The notes under the pieces were generated by a model. It saw only the letters and a program-made list of their open reading frames with translations, was not told where the DNA came from and searched no databases. Made by a program: the position numbers and the translations under genes. Shown here in pieces: positions 42,415-55,073 of a DNA stretch of 64,000 nt (the first letter of the stretch is position 1; each line of letters begins with the position of its first letter). The DNA is taken from positions 9,610,001 through 9,674,000 of the forward strand of contig JBANAY010000004.1 of assembly GCA_037952775.1 (NCBI GenBank), read 5' to 3'. The stretch is from Clonostachys chloroleuca. Lineage: Eukaryota; Ascomycota; Sordariomycetes; Hypocreales; Bionectriaceae.

Positions 42415-44196
42415 ATGATAAGATCTTCACCATCCCCAACTTCGACACAATCGCATCGATGCTCACCTCCTCCAATGCTTTCAATTATTAAGCGTCTTTT
42501 TTCCACTCCATGGACATATTGCCTTACCCGCATTCGTTATTTTTGGACGCCACGTCTTGCCTTCCTTTTCAGTCGCTCCCCCTTTTCTACAACCAATCTC
42601 AGGCCTCTCACGGATCAGCAGCGCAAACTTAGGGCCGATGTTTTCACCAACTCGATCGACACGGAAGCCATTCGTGCTCTAGCTTCCAAGTCTAACGGCG
42701 GCTTGCTATACAGTATCGAATACCGACAATAAGGTAGCTTCAATGTTTGTTTCATACTTGCCTTCCCTGATGCCTCCACGCGACTTGTCAGGCTTCCAAT
42801 TGAAGCGGCGGTCCATGATGTCTATGACAAGGTTTGCAGTGAGGTCTACACAGTAAGCTCTACCCGCACCTCCGTTGCCAGCCTGTATTAATGTAGTGTA
42901 CATAGATATGTGCGGGACCACACAAAAATTCCTGTCTCTCGAGTATACGCCTACGGTCGTTGTCGACTTCGGTGAGATACCTCGGCGTATCAAGTATTCA
43001 TAGTCTTGGACTACATCGACGGACAGCCCCTGACAACATTTTTTTTTGGAAATAGTTCAGAATGCTGCCGGCGCCAATCTTTCAGGGAAGCTATTGACCT
43101 ATTTTCCCAACTGCAAAGGCTCAAATTCCCTCGAGGAGGCTCTTTAATTCCACACGAGACGGTTAGAGCTTGGCCCCGTGTACGGAAGTTCATATTTCCC
43201 CAAGAGGAGTACTTGGCGCCTCAATCAGCCATTGATCTCAAACTCGGACCGAGAATTGCTGGTGCCTTCTCAATGCGCAAGAATGAACTCCAAGTTGACG
43301 GCTATGCGGCTCCACGCTGCCGCTGCCACTGCGAAGGAGTTCTTGGAGGAGTAATATAGACTACTGCAGGCCATGTGGAGAATGCCTTCTGAAGAACTTG
43401 GCCGACAGGAGGCAGAACGCGAGGAGTTTGCACTTCATGCCTTGAGCTTTGAGGAAGCTCAGAAGACTTTCGGGTTAAAGGCTGATTCGCCTGGGGACTC
43501 CTTCTATCTATCCCACCCTGATCTCCGCGTCGATAATATTATCGTGGATGATGAACTTCACATTCAAGGCGTCATTAACTGGGAGTTCTCGGTCACAGTC
43601 CCGCAGCACGCCTTTCTACCCCCGTCGTGGATTACGGGCCATGACACAGGGTCCATCTATTCCAAGGATGATTTCTCGTCCGAGTTCATGAGCGTCCTGT
43701 CATCGATGAAACAACACTCGACTAGTCACTCTCAGCTTGCGCAAGCCTGGGACTTAAAGGACGATTCCCGGTTGCCGATGGCGTATATATTCCTAGATCC
43801 ATCTGACCTCGTCTTACTCTTTGACAGATGCGTATCCCCAGGTTCTACAACAAACCTCGTGACGAGGTCATCCCTAGCTTTCTCCATCAACTTGAGAACA
43901 AGGAGCTACTGGTAGGGTTAGAAACGCGGTTGCTTGCATCTGAGCTGGACACCCAGTACCTGAAAGATAACAACCTCCTTGATGACAGAGAGGAGGAAGA
44001 ATGGCAAGATATTCATAAGTGGACTGCGGGGACACAAGAGACGCTGGAGCAGTTGCGGAAGTGGAGTGATCAGATGCAAGGCATTTTGACACGCTTGGAT
44101 GGGGAGCGAACCATGAAAGGAGGACGAGAGCAGGAAGCGTCAGAGGATAAGCCTCCGTTTCTTGTACTAGGGGCAATAGAAGAAAGAAATGTTTGA
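42415..44196 (+). pseudogene. Aminoglycoside/choline-kinase-like phosphotransferase (APH family) relic
   Basis: The ATG at 42415 leads a 105-residue frame ending at TAA after GLLYSIEYRQ; the same frame goes on GSFNVCFILAFPDASTRLVR and LPIEAAVHDVYDKVCSEVYT, an APH N-lobe. A donor (GTAAGC) follows, then RDHTKIPVSRVYAYGR in a new frame and VLDYIDGQPLTTFF. Another stop near 43355 precedes LLQAMWRMPSEELGRQEAER. The catalytic loop is SHPDLRVDNIIVDDELHIQG, followed by VINWEFS: the usual metal-binding Asp of VIDWE is Asn, a G-to-A type change. A final one-base slip near 43830 moves to PRFYNKPRDEVIPSFLHQLE and a charged tail. At least two stops, frameshifts and a lost metal ligand make this a dead gene of the fungal APH kinase-like family. 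Confidence 0.85.
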
Positions 44197-46500
44197 TATC
44201 TTAGTCACACTGTTGGCGATATTAGCGCTTTCAGGTGGAGCTTGTTACTCAACCATCCAACCACTTATTACCACGAATTCATGCATACATAATCAATGAT
44301 ACCATGCAATAGCCATGGCTGCCTAGAGTACGGCTCTACGTAGGGCAACTAGTGTTTGATTCGCTCCTTGCAAAATTGATGGATTCCTGAACTTATTTAT
44401 TATGGCGTATAGAGCATGCGGCTCCTTCCATCATTAACCACATCTTGCTCCCTAATGTACCAACATAAATCAACCTTCTACTAAGCCAGAATATCTAGCC
44501 CTTTTATGTGAGAACTAAAAGTGGACAGAAAGAGCGCAGGGCATATCGTATGAAGACAACTCGCGCTCATTTATGGGTACATACTCCTGTGAATGGAAGG
44601 ATTTTTGTTGATCGTACTAGCTAACCGACCCCGACAGTGTTTTGGTTACAATGCATCTGTTGGGAAGCTAAACAAATAAAGAGTTTAGATCATACTTCTA
44701 CAATTGTACCTAAAACGCAACGTCGTTCTGCTACCTAGTGACGGATTGGGCGAGATAGAAAACCGGTATGTAGGGGGTTCCCGGTGAGGCGGCCCGTATC
44801 GGCGCGAAACGATCAACCAGGTTTTCTATTCTTGATGGCAAATAGCTCGGTAGGCTCACTTCTGTGTGTGGGAAGGAAATTGGGAGCTCGACATTGCTAT
44901 AATCTTATCCCTAGTTAGGGCTGATGGCCTGACATGAGTCTTTCTCGAAACGGAAAAGGGGCATAACCAATATGGAGTCTCATTGTCGGTTAGAGACGGA
45001 GGCGATTTGTCTCGCTTAGCTTCGAGGCAAAGGGCCGAACCGTTGGGCCATGCACCGGGAGAACTTACATAGCATGCTCCCGGCATGAAGGAGGATGACG
45101 GCATCAGGAGGGGCAATAAGATACCCAGATATGCTTGGGTGCGGGTGCTTTCTGGGGAAGTGGATGCAGTCAAGGAGTCACTTGGGGTTACACAGATCCT
45201 GATTGACAATATTGTGGAGAGACCAAGTCCGAGATGCAACTCAACGAACTGCAGCTGGTATCGAATCAAATTTGAAGGCGGCACATGGAGACGGGAGATA
45301 TCGGGAATGGTGAAAGCGTTCCCTACGACACTGATCTGGGAAAGATGCACGCCAATACCAATGTACAAATCTTGCACGATCGCTGCCGACGACTTTCAGA
45401 CACGCATACAGATGAAGAGTCTTGCGTAATAGTTAGACATAGAGGCCGCCTGAATGTAGTCCAACAAATCTGAACTTGACGGAGGCACAGGGCGGGAGAT
45501 CCCATTCCGTATGCGCAGCTGTGCCGTCCACGTCAGTAATTAATGTTACACGGGAAGGCAGCTTGACAGTCAGCATCATATCAACCTTGCAAGCTCGCCC
45601 GCCGGTGTGTATGATAACCTCGGTTATCGTACGTCTGTGTACACAATTGTGCGAAGACCCTGGGAAGGGCGGGGATCGCCTAGATTCTGCCACGTCTCAA
45701 GACGTCACACATTGTGTAGGTACATCAAGATAATGGTACTCTTTCAATTCTTTGAGGTCTTCATACATGCTTCAAAACAATTACGTTTTACCTCCACGCA
45801 GGATCGCGACACCCGTGCTGGCTTTCTCAGCCAATAAGATACGACTATCGCAGTCAGCGACTGCCGGATTTCGGCTTGGGCCAATGAAACACTTGAGGAA
45901 TTACACCGTTGCCGTCGGAATAAGACGGAAGTAGGCAATACGGATGACAGAATAGGGTCCAGAAGACAAGTAACAAGGATCAATGATGAGTTTCCCCAGA
46001 GGTAGATCTCATTTGGGTAGCAGACCACACACACGCCACCCAGTTGTTCCAATTAGAGGTTCAAACGGAAGCTCTCGACCTATGAAGATCGGCGGGTTGT
46101 TTCGAAAGTATCATGCAGCTGCGAGGCCCGCAGTTGTGCGTAGTTACAGCTCGCTATTGGCTTGCAGCATTGGTGTGCCACATCAACATTTATCCCGCTG
46201 TTGTGGTTAGGTAGGTTCGTGCTCGACGAAGCGTATGGCCTGCATGGCCCTTTCAATGCACTGCACTTTCCCTCAGGAGCTAAGACAGGTATCGTGTAGT
46301 ACCCGCGTACACGACACGAACTGCTGATAAAAGCTGGGCATTCCCCCACGTTTGTCTTTCATTTCTCCTCCGCATTTCTCTCCTTCAGAACACTAGTCGA
46401 TATACCTTTCAAACAGAAAACAGAAATACAGCCTTTCATACTTGGTTTTAGTATTTGCAGGGAAAAGGGGGCCCATCACCTCTACGACTGCTCATTCACC
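44197..46500. other. Long intergenic, no confident gene
   Basis: Two overlapping ORFs on opposite strands at 45085-45429 (+) and 44856-45377 (-) are of equal size and neither shows a motif, so none is called. The segment from 46360 to the ATG at 46501 is a pyrimidine-rich leader for the Clr5 gene. Confidence 0.4.
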
Positions 46501-48533
46501 ATGGAAAATTTCATACACTGTTCACACCACCCAATATCCAAGCCATCACGTCTCTGGGCTGCGTCATCCTTCCAATACGGAGACGCCGGCGCTCTCCAAA
46601 TAGACCACGCCAATGATGGTGATGAGTATGACCTTCATCTAGGTGAGACCTGAGTGCTGACCTCCAAGCGGCAAGAACACTCGCTTGGTCCTTCCCTAAG
46701 CTTTGACTAACACGCAATTGGTTCTAGATCTCGGCACACAACATGCATCGCATCCGTTGGTGGTGTCCCACACACAAGGAGACAACTTGGACCCCAATAT
46801 TTTCTTCATCCCAGAGCCACAGGAGATGCAGAGGGACCCCCTGATCCGTTACACTTTGAACCCCGACCTCGTCAATACTCTGCGAGATGATTACGGCCCC
46901 CCGAACCATGGCAAGTTTTCAGCGGCGGAGACATTATCCCAGTTCGATCCTTCCTCGCAGAGCGTGCATCAAGGAGACGAAGGCGCACCGCCCGGGCTTC
47001 TCGAGTCCTCTGAATTGCCGACACTCGGGGGGTTCAAGCCATTCGAAGGATCACCGCTGACTACACAATTGCAGTTGACGACACGTACGGCGCCGCCTCC
47101 AGAGCAGTGGGAGGCGAACAAAGCTAGTATATGGACACACTACATCCACGAAAACCTTCCTCTTCCCAAATTGATCAAGCTGATGAAGACCAAATACAAG
47201 TTTACGGCCAGGTATGTTCCCAACAAATCGCCAGTCTATCGGCAGTGCATACTAACCCACTATCTCCAGTCCAGCAATGTACAAGAGACGCTTCATAGAA
47301 TGGGGATGGGCCAAGTACAAGCCTCGGCAAGCAAAAGAGAAACAGGCGCCCACCTTTGCAATCTCGAAGCCTTCGAATTCGCCCCGCTACGCACCATTCA
47401 GACGATTCAGTCGTCAAAATGATCTGTGGCCGTTACGTTTCGCCTTGATTCCGGGCGACAGCATTCCGGTCAAATTGATCATGGACGATCTCCTCACCAA
47501 CGTGAGCAAAGTCTATCATTCGAAGTGGGAAATTGAGCGAAGGTGGAAAGTTGATGACCCTTTCAGAGTTCTAGAGGACGAGTGCGATGATTTGTTCGTA
47601 AAGGTAGTCGGCTTTGCCAAGAATTCTCCTGTATACCGTTCCGCCAGCTGGAAATCCGGAATTGGAGATATCTTCAAGGCGCTGGACCCTGTCATGGAGG
47701 AGTGCGGCCTCTTCGCACTGCCAACTATCTGGACATGCGTCTTTCGCCTTCTCAAGGCCAAACAGCCGCAGGCCGCCATCGAAGTGTTGTTTCGAACTAT
47801 TGGACTGGCCCGCATACATGATTGGGATGAACCATTCCAACAAATCTTACAACTCCTACCTTCCTTGGTGAGAACTGCCGGATCAGACATTACCCACCTT
47901 CAAAATGGTCTTAGGGAGGCATATCGTCGCTGCCTTGACGAAACTGGATCCTCCTTGAGCCTAAGCAAACTCACACTCCTGTCACTGCGCGGCTACTTCG
48001 TCAACTATGTGGACAAGCAGTGCTCAATCCAGCAAAGAAAAACCTTGGCCGAAACAAAAGATTTGGTCGAGGAGTCTAGAATAAAAAACGGGGCAAATTC
48101 TTCCATCACCCTCGACATAATGGGACAGTACCTATTCATTCTTCAGTCGCGCCCCGTTTGGGAGCCGGAGTTTGAGAGAGTTGCAGTGGAAATTGATCAA
48201 CAGATTAAGAAGCTTCGATGTCAAAGCCAGACCCCGCTTGATGTAGAGTTGTCGAATACTTGGAAGGACGCAAGGCATGTCCTTGCCGAGTATTACTATC
48301 GCAAGGGTGATATCCCTAGAGCTATATCCACACTGGAGGAGTATATGAGTCAATGTGCTGGTGACGACGACGATGGTTTTGATCACATTGCCAAGACGAA
48401 GCTCGATCTTTGGAGCAAGCATGAAGGGGCCAGGCTGGCCGAGCAGAATGAACACTACGCATTCTGCGACCAATTTTGTTCCTGTCCTTGGCGAGGAGTA
48501 GACTGGGATTCCCTTATTTGGGAGCACCTGTGA
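46501..48533 (+). CDS. Clr5-domain protein (three exons)
   Basis: Predicted 629-residue protein. Exon 1 (46501-46642, MENFIHCSHHPISKPSRLW) joins across 46643-46727 to DLGTQHASHPLVV; exon 2 ends at 47211. The intron at 47212-47269 (GTATGT, ACTAACC, CCAG) joins to exon 3. The Clr5 domain spans residues about 175-229: WEANKASIWTHYIHENLPLP, LIKLMKTKYKFTA and then MYKRRFIEWGWAKYKP. Clr5 domains are found at the N-terminus of fungal nuclear proteins related to S. pombe Clr5, which represses transcription. The remaining 400 residues are helical (VYRSASWKSGIGDIFKALDP, LPSLVRTAGSDITHLQNGLR) and could be TPR-like; they match no domain I can name. The model is exact to the codon, with no damage seen. 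Confidence 0.85.
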
Positions 48534-49720
48534 CTCCTGAATCTTGTTCTCGGAACCTTCATAACCCGATTTACTCATGTTTCAATCTGAGTCTCGGTAT
48601 CGAATTTATAGGTGGATTATATCACTCGTTGCTACTTATTAGATGCTCACTTAGGCCCGATTGACCTTCATTGTTGTCCAATATCGTGTGATGGAATCTT
48701 GGAGAGTAGGTTATTCGATATTCATAGAAGTATTAAAATCCATAGGCTCACCAATATATCAGAGTAGCAGTGTATCAAGTTTTCACCTACTAGCAAGTGA
48801 ACATGAATCATCACCCACGCGGTCATCAGTCCATATGTAGCCTCCAGTAGAAAGCTGGGATCAGGACCCCTCGGGCACAGTAGTGCTAAGCCTTGCTAGT
48901 GAGTATCTGGCAAACGAGCCAAGTTGTTCCTAGAACCTCCAACGAAGGAAGGGGAGAGCTCGAATCTCGCGAAGTTGGAGTAGCAGATGTTAGATAACAG
49001 CCGAAGGATTGTATGCGCGATACCATACGCCAAGAGACAAGCGGCCTGACATATGCTCTTAGCGAAATTCTTCCTCGAGTTGTTTTGAGCCTGGGGGAGT
49101 GTCAGAATGCTTCCACCGAGCCGGAACTAATACGAACGAAGAGTCTCGCGCGACTTGCAGCCTCGGTCCTCATATAACTCAATAAACAACATCATCCTCT
49201 AAACCGTAGCGTGATCGTTTAGATACAAATATCAATCTCCAACTCGCCAAAGAACAAAGGATGTGCGTTCTCCCAGTGCATACAACTAGTCTATGAAAAA
49301 CCCAGAACCACAAGCCTCTCTGATCAACTGGAACAAAGGACGGCCGACCAGTAGAATCATGAGACTTAATTTGGCCATTTGCTCGCTTGCCGTCTCTGCT
49401 TGTGCAACGGTGTTAGACCCGCCTCTCCGGGCAACCGGGCAACGGCCGCCAGTGAAGTGAACTTTCGATGGCAACCGTTGTACCAAACATCAGTTACTTA
49501 ACAAGCATAATTCTGACAGTGAATCAACGATGGCGTGAGTAATTTCACGCCCCAAGCCAAACTATATAGCCCCAGCTTCCTCCCATGATGTTTCACCCCT
49601 TTTCTCCCCCTTAACATAAAAGAATTCTCTCAAAGCAAACTTCTGCATTCATCCAAAAACTCAAGTAAAGACTAAAGACCTGCACCCTACACTTCGAAAC
49701 TTCGCATCAGAACATTCGCA
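48534..49720. other. Intergenic with a TATA-bearing promoter at the right
   Basis: About 1.2 kb. The last 160 bases hold a TATA-like ACTATATAGCC (49561-49571), a CT-rich tract and A-rich leader typical of a fungal core promoter. Confidence 0.45.
49563..49570 (+). promoter_or_regulatory. TATA-like box of the small tail-anchored-like gene
   Basis: TATATAGC at 49563-49570 lies about 150 bases before the ATG at 49721 and is followed by a pyrimidine tract (TTTCTCCCCC) and AACATAAAAG, an arrangement often seen at fungal start regions. Confidence 0.4.
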
Positions 49721-50176
49721 ATGCTAGACCTAGACGCTTTCGATCGCCTCTGCCGAATCAAAGACGCCGAGAAGCCGGCGTCGATGCACCAAACTCCCGC
49801 AGAGGAACCCAACCACGCAACCAAGATCAACAACGATTGGGCCTTCAAGCTCGCCCAGAATGCTCACATGCGTGACTCGAAACGAGAACTGGTAGAACAT
49901 CCCGAGCTGAAGTGGCACGGAGACGCAGTGGACAAGGGAAGCATGCACAAGAAGCTCTGCCGCGCCATGCACCTCGAACGGGTGGAGGACCTCGCGCCGG
50001 AAAAAGAACACATCCCAGACTGCGACCTCTTGATGGACGAACTGGACCAGCAGATGGAGGAGATCGCCCTCCGGCGAGTTGTGGCGACAGAGAAGCGGGG
50101 GTGGGCACGTTTGGCGATGACAGCTGCCGCCCTTCTTGCTTGCGTCTCGATCTTGAGGGAACTTTCATATTGGTAA
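49721..50176 (+). CDS. Small protein with C-terminal hydrophobic anchor
   Basis: Single-exon 151-residue ORF from the ATG at 49721 (MLDLDAFDRLCRIKDAEKPA). The body is polar and helical (KINNDWAFKLAQNAHMRDSK, MHKKLCRAMHLERVEDLAPE, CDLLMDELDQQMEEIALRRV). The last about 20 residues, LAMTAAALLACVSILRELSY, are hydrophobic and follow an Arg/Lys pair, like a tail anchor for the ER or mitochondrial outer membrane. A clean promoter is upstream. The protein family is not recognised. Overlapping ORFs in other frames (49730-50187 -, 49912-50259 +) are GC-driven shadows: the chosen frame has the promoter, start and balanced composition. Confidence 0.55.
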   Translation: MLDLDAFDRLCRIKDAEKPASMHQTPAEEPNHATKINNDWAFKLAQNAHMRDSKRELVEHPELKWHGDAVDKGSMHKKLCRAMHLERVEDLAPEKEHIPDCDLLMDELDQQMEEIALRRVVATEKRGWARLAMTAAALLACVSILRELSYW

Positions 50177-51084
50177 ATGGGCATCATCGGAAATATGGCA
50201 TTACTCGCTTGTATTATAAGCCTTCAGAGACTGATCTTGTGTTTTGGAACAAGCGATAAAAGGGGGTAGGCAGACCCCGGAGCGGCACGACAGTGGAAAA
50301 GGGGAAGTTTGATATCATATTCTCCCTTTTGATCTTTCTCGACAGTACAAAAGACACAATACAAATTGGCATCTACTCTAGTCTTAGTTTCACGTAATAA
50401 CAATCGAAATCTACTTTAATTGCGACAATTGCTACCACCGAAGTGTCAATCCGTGCCATACGCAGAGGAGGTCATCGCCGCTCTCCTCATTTCGACCGAG
50501 TCGAGCCGTCTATACCCGCTCCCGACGTAACGCGGAACGGGGCTTGACTATCGCTGCTACCGTCGAGGCAGCAAGCCCCCCTTAGCCACACGCTGCATGA
50601 CCTAGCCTTGAGGCAAAGGGGGCCTAGAGGACCTGCAGATGATACAGTGGTCTTGCATTCATGTCAAGTCTGTGGGAGGATTGCCGTAGCTACGGATCAT
50701 AAGGTCATTTTCCATTCATTAGGAGATCAACTTGAACTAAAGCTAAGACCTAACACACATCCAGCAAACGTGTTAAGTGGTGGCCATACTATGATACTTC
50801 AACCTTCTCCTAGAAACATCTCCACGAGCAAATAATACAACAAACTCGTCCTTGAGTCGAGGCATGCAGATATCAAAGCGAACATGTCTTCAGCGAACAC
50901 ATTAAGTGGCCATGATCCTACCCCAACTCGCCAAAAAGGAGCGTGACACCAGCGATCGATAAAGCATAACCCCGACGTTATTACATACTCAGAGGGGGGG
51001 GGACTTGCAATCTCCCCGTCAGCAATGGATCCCAGACAGACCCCCATGGCACCCAGGTCTGTCACATCCCGCGAGCCAGTCTTC
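50177..51084. other. Intergenic, nothing recognised
   Basis: Convergent ends of the small anchored gene (+) and the F-box gene (-). Includes a G homopolymer near 50994-51002. A GC-rich hairpin-like stretch around 50490-50580 was inspected but no RNA gene could be supported. Confidence 0.4.
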
Positions 51085-53329
51085 CTAATCAGTCACGCGT
51101 TCCAGGGCCATATCTCTGGGGGCATGGTAGAGCTTAACTACCACATCGTACAGCTCACAGCGCGCATCAGCGTAGGGAGGATGGAGCTCCTTGAGGAAGT
51201 CTTCCTCGCTTGACTGGTCAAAGTGTCTCATGTCGGGGGAGACGTATTCGCCATTGGCCAGCCACGGCTCATCCTGACCAGCTTGTTGCTTCTCCGGTCG
51301 AATCTTCCTTTCCTTGTCCCATCGCCAAAGGGCATAGCCGTGGCCGCCAGCGAGGACGAGATAGTCAGTGCCGGCATGGACCTGAAACGGGCCATCGCCA
51401 AATGCGCGCTGTGTTGAGATTGGCTTGAATGTTTCTACATCGTAGTCACCGGACAGCGTGGCTATGGGAAGGCCGTTCTCCTGACGGCCCCTGATGATTT
51501 CGATTACAGGCGTCAATCCAGTGGCGAGAACTTGGATGACCATGTTGAAGAGCTCTCCGTTCCACACTTGGATGTGATCAAACGTTCCCTGGTCGGTGAC
51601 TCCACGGCCTTTGCGCAGTATGGTTCTGATATTAACAGCCCAAGAGTCTTTGAAGCCATAGTAACGATTCTCGTTGAACGATTCGGTGCAGACGTTGAAC
51701 GTGAGAGTCCGCACGCAGTCCTTGTCCCAAGACGGTTGCACGCACTCACACATGCCCTCGTTATCCTGCTCACTCATGTAGTTGACGAGGAAGAAGAGAC
51801 CAACGAGGTACATGCCATCGGGGCTTGTTTTGCTGAAGCGGCGCGAGAAGCAAGCGCCAAGCGGATCTGTTTGCCCTCCAAAACAGTGGTTTGAAGGTCC
51901 AGGATCGGGTATCGGATGAGAGATAGAGTGTCTATAATCCTTCGTTGAAACCCAACGATCGCCGTCTACTTCATAATTGTATTTAACGACGACAATGGTG
52001 AACAGATTCTGGCTGACTACAAAGATGTTAGCTGGCCTGTTTCGGCGATCGACTTGTTGTTACGAGAAGATGAACTGAAGGGGAATGGCATACCATGTAC
52101 ACCGCTAAAGAAATACACCCAGACCAAGAAGATAGTGTTGTCATCGAGAGGGTGGAACAAGACGCCGGCCACGGAAGAATATAAATTTTCAGCGCCTGGG
52201 GGTCCCACGTTGAACGCCGGATTGCCCAAGGGAAGTTCGACTAGTCCCTTAGTCCACGTCCACAGCATGACAGTCTTAGAGTGGAAGCTGACGACGAACT
52301 TCTCATCGTAGGCGAAGCACTCGTCGATACGTGCGGGAAGTATGACATTGCGCCAAACCTTGAGCTCGAAATGGTAGACATGGCTAGATGATGGCCAATT
52401 GGTTAGCGAGTGTGTTTCTGGGACCGCCGGTGCTCGGTCGGATCAGAGTGTAAGAGCACGAAGGGTGAGGAGCGGAGCGCAGCGCAAGAGAAGGACAAAG
52501 CAAGGAGTATGGTAAATGCCTACATTGTTCGAAGCCTGGCTGCCTCGGGGGCTGGATGGCCTGCTATGGCTGCAAGAGAGGGCCCTGGGAGCGAGGACAT
52601 GACGATGATTTTTCCGGTCACGGCCTCCACCTTCATGAGCCTGCGGACAACGCGAGGGTCGGCGGTAAGGGCCAGCTTCATTCGGGTTCCCTTGGCCAGG
52701 TCATCTACAAGGAGGTAGTTCTTGTGGGCTAACAGGACAAGCTTGCCATCGCCGCAGACGGTTTCAAAGGTTGGATGTCTCAGGTACTTGCCCCTAGGTC
52801 CGGTGTCACTGGTGGGGTCGTCTCGTATGGCGGTAGTAATGTTGGTGGCGGCAGTGTGGGATTCAATATCCCATGGGACGAACATCTTACCGCAGGTGTC
52901 TGCTCTTTTGCGGCTGTATAGGCGGGCGATGTTGGAGAACTCTTGAACGTTGGCGCCGGCGGCAATGGCCTTCTGTGTGCTGATACCTGGGAAGTATATG
53001 CGGCAGAGGATCACGATAAGCTCGGGTTGCGACAAGATTCGGTTCCACTCCCTGGACACGAGCCTCATGGCCAGGAAGTCTCGCATGGTGAGGTAGGGAA
53101 GGATGAGGTAGATGCAGTCCAGGGAGAGGTCGGTGAATTTGGCCAAGGCGGTGGGAGTGCCGCGGAGCTCTGCTATTCTTTGGCGAAGATATATGATGTC
53201 CCAGTCGCTTAGAAGAGGAATCAGAGCATCGACGACATCTCGGCCTGAACGAGTGCCGCCCTCGCTGAGGGACCGGCGGGCATCGTTCAGCCACGCCATG
53301 GGCACTGACGAGGTCCGACCGCCGGGCAT
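51085..53329 (-). CDS. F-box protein (three exons)
   Basis: Predicted 675-residue F-box protein. The ATG at 53329 (MPGGRTSSVPMAWLNDARRS) is followed by the F-box at residues 64-100: FTDLSLDCIYLILPYLTMRD and FLAMRLVSREWNRIL. Exon 1 ends at 52524. Introns 52384-52523 (GTAGGC, GCTAACC, CTAG) and 52017-52093 (GTATGC, GCTAAC, TGTAG) both restore frame, giving ...LRTIHVYHFELKVWRNV and ...SGVHVSQNLFTIVVV. The rest is a long beta-rich region (LVLLAHKNYLLVDDLAKGTR, FVVSFHSKTVMLWTWTKGLV, YLVLAGGHGYALWRWDKERK) in which WxWxK-type turns suggest a seven-bladed propeller, though repeats are too weak to call WD40. It would recruit a substrate to an SCF ubiquitin ligase. The model closes exactly. Confidence 0.85.
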
Positions 53330-55073
53330 GGTGGATGGGGACGACGGAACAAACGTTCAAAGAGAATGCGAGAAGGCGAATTGGGTTGAAAACGAATTGG
53401 TTGATTCTGCCTCTTACAATCCGGAAGAGCGCCAGCGCAAGCTCAGCGATGGGGAAGGGACAGGGGAGCGACAAACTAGCCGAAAAATCAGTCGGCCGAT
53501 CGATCAATCGGTTGTGTCAGCGACGGGAGGAAGAATAAACATGATCCTAGGGCGAGAGAAATGGGTCCAGCACAGCAGCGCTTCATTAAGAACACAACGG
53601 GATAGGTTCAAGCGGGTCGTGATACAAGATGAGCCGGAGAGCAAGGCATGTGGTGCAATGACGGCAAGAGGCGAGGAACGAGGAGACGGGGAACATGCAG
53701 ATGAAAAGGAGAGATCAGGCGAGCGGCAATTGATCAATGCCTGGAGCGTGACAAGTGCAGAGAGATGCAGCACCTGCAGAAGCACGCACACTCGTTGTGC
53801 GACCAACGTGCTTCTACCGCTGCTCCTGCGGTATGCACTGAATGGAGAGGCAAGTACCAACTGCAGCACACTGTACTGTGCAGGTGACAATGGGCGAGGG
53901 AGGTGTGGTGCAGGTCTCATCCTCCCAGTTGCACTTTGGGCTGATGGGCAGCGGTGGGCATTTGTTTGGCTGCAGGTCTGGCACACCGGGTGGACAATAC
54001 AAGCCACGCCTTAGAAGAACAATGCAACTGACTCTGGTATTGCTTTTTCTGCCGGCTCAGCTCATAACGCTTGCGCCGGGCCGCGGGCTCGAATGGGCGG
54101 AAGTGAAAGGGGGTTGCGTACAGCAGGATGGAGGAGCAACGGGCTTCCCCCTCCCAACAAAGCACCAGGATTAATGAGCTCTGCAACTCAACAGCCATGG
54201 ATGGATGGATCACGGTTGTCCAATCACCTTGCTCAATAGCTGCTCTCCACAGTTTCCACACCACCAGACTGCACAAAATAAGCGCTAAGCCAGCCGGAAC
54301 GCACATCTCCCAGTTTGATTTCTCCGCAGATCTCAGCGAGAGCCTAACTAACATGCCATTACGTAGGTCTGGGAAGTCTCTGTCTGGGACATTGCATGCA
54401 TGTCTTATATAGCGGGCGGAATATTATCTACACGATAGCGAAGGAGACAACGAGAGACGAAGGGGATCATGGTCACATCGAACATCCATGTCCAATCACA
54501 TACACCCTGGTCCGCCGCCCTGCGATAATCACGCCAACATTATCGGGACCATCTCGAGCATCCGCCCGCGACAAGGTCAAAAAGGAAGGAAAACGTAGAC
54601 GCCCGGTAGCGCGCGATAAGCATCATCCAAGCCCACACAAGCCCCCTCTATCAGCTTCAGTTGAGCTGAAAATTGGACTGAGACACACACGCCTCAGCAA
54701 TTAGGCAGCTGAGTCCTCTAATCGCTGTCGAAGAGGAAAATCTCGGGAATACAATAAGAATCCCGGTTGTTCTTTGAAAATAGTGCTTGAGTGATGTACA
54801 ATGTTTACATCATCTACCCTATGGGGTTTTTTTTCCCTAATGGCCATTGGGGCTATGAAGCGATCAAATGAGGGACGCCACTGGGCTCATGGCCAAAGGG
54901 GCCATGCTTTCGTGCCCCATTACTATCAAGGCAGAAACCGACACGGAGCCAAGTGGCGAAAATAAAACGTAGCACACCAAAGCTCTTTTCGTGCAAGCTG
55001 GAGACCTCGTCCTGTTATTAATACTATTTCAAATAATAACAGTAAAATCATACCTTATTGTATACTATTTAGC
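53330..55073. other. Intergenic, nothing recognised
   Basis: Promoter of the F-box gene (-) and about 1.7 kb up to the DUF7924 relic. A plus-strand ORF of 300 codons (53112-54014) runs antisense to the F-box exon; it has no family features and is judged a shadow. Short near-palindromic GGCCAT/ATGGCC words recur at 54840-54910. Confidence 0.4.

Noticed and set aside
44856..45429. Overlapping ORFs on both strands (173 codons -, 114 codons +)
   Set aside because: Neither has a motif, splice partner or promoter that would decide between them, so no gene was called.
49730..50259. Several ORFs of 93-115 codons in other frames over the small anchored gene
   Set aside because: GC-rich third positions keep all frames open here; only the 49721 frame has the promoter, ATG and hydrophobic tail.
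50480..50590. GC-rich, hairpin-like stretch that could be a structured RNA
   Set aside because: No stem set matching tRNA, 5S rRNA or a known snRNA could be built by eye.
53112..54014. 300-codon plus-strand ORF
   Set aside because: Antisense to F-box exon 1 and its promoter, with low-complexity charged composition and no domain; the F-box model on the other strand closes exactly with two good introns.
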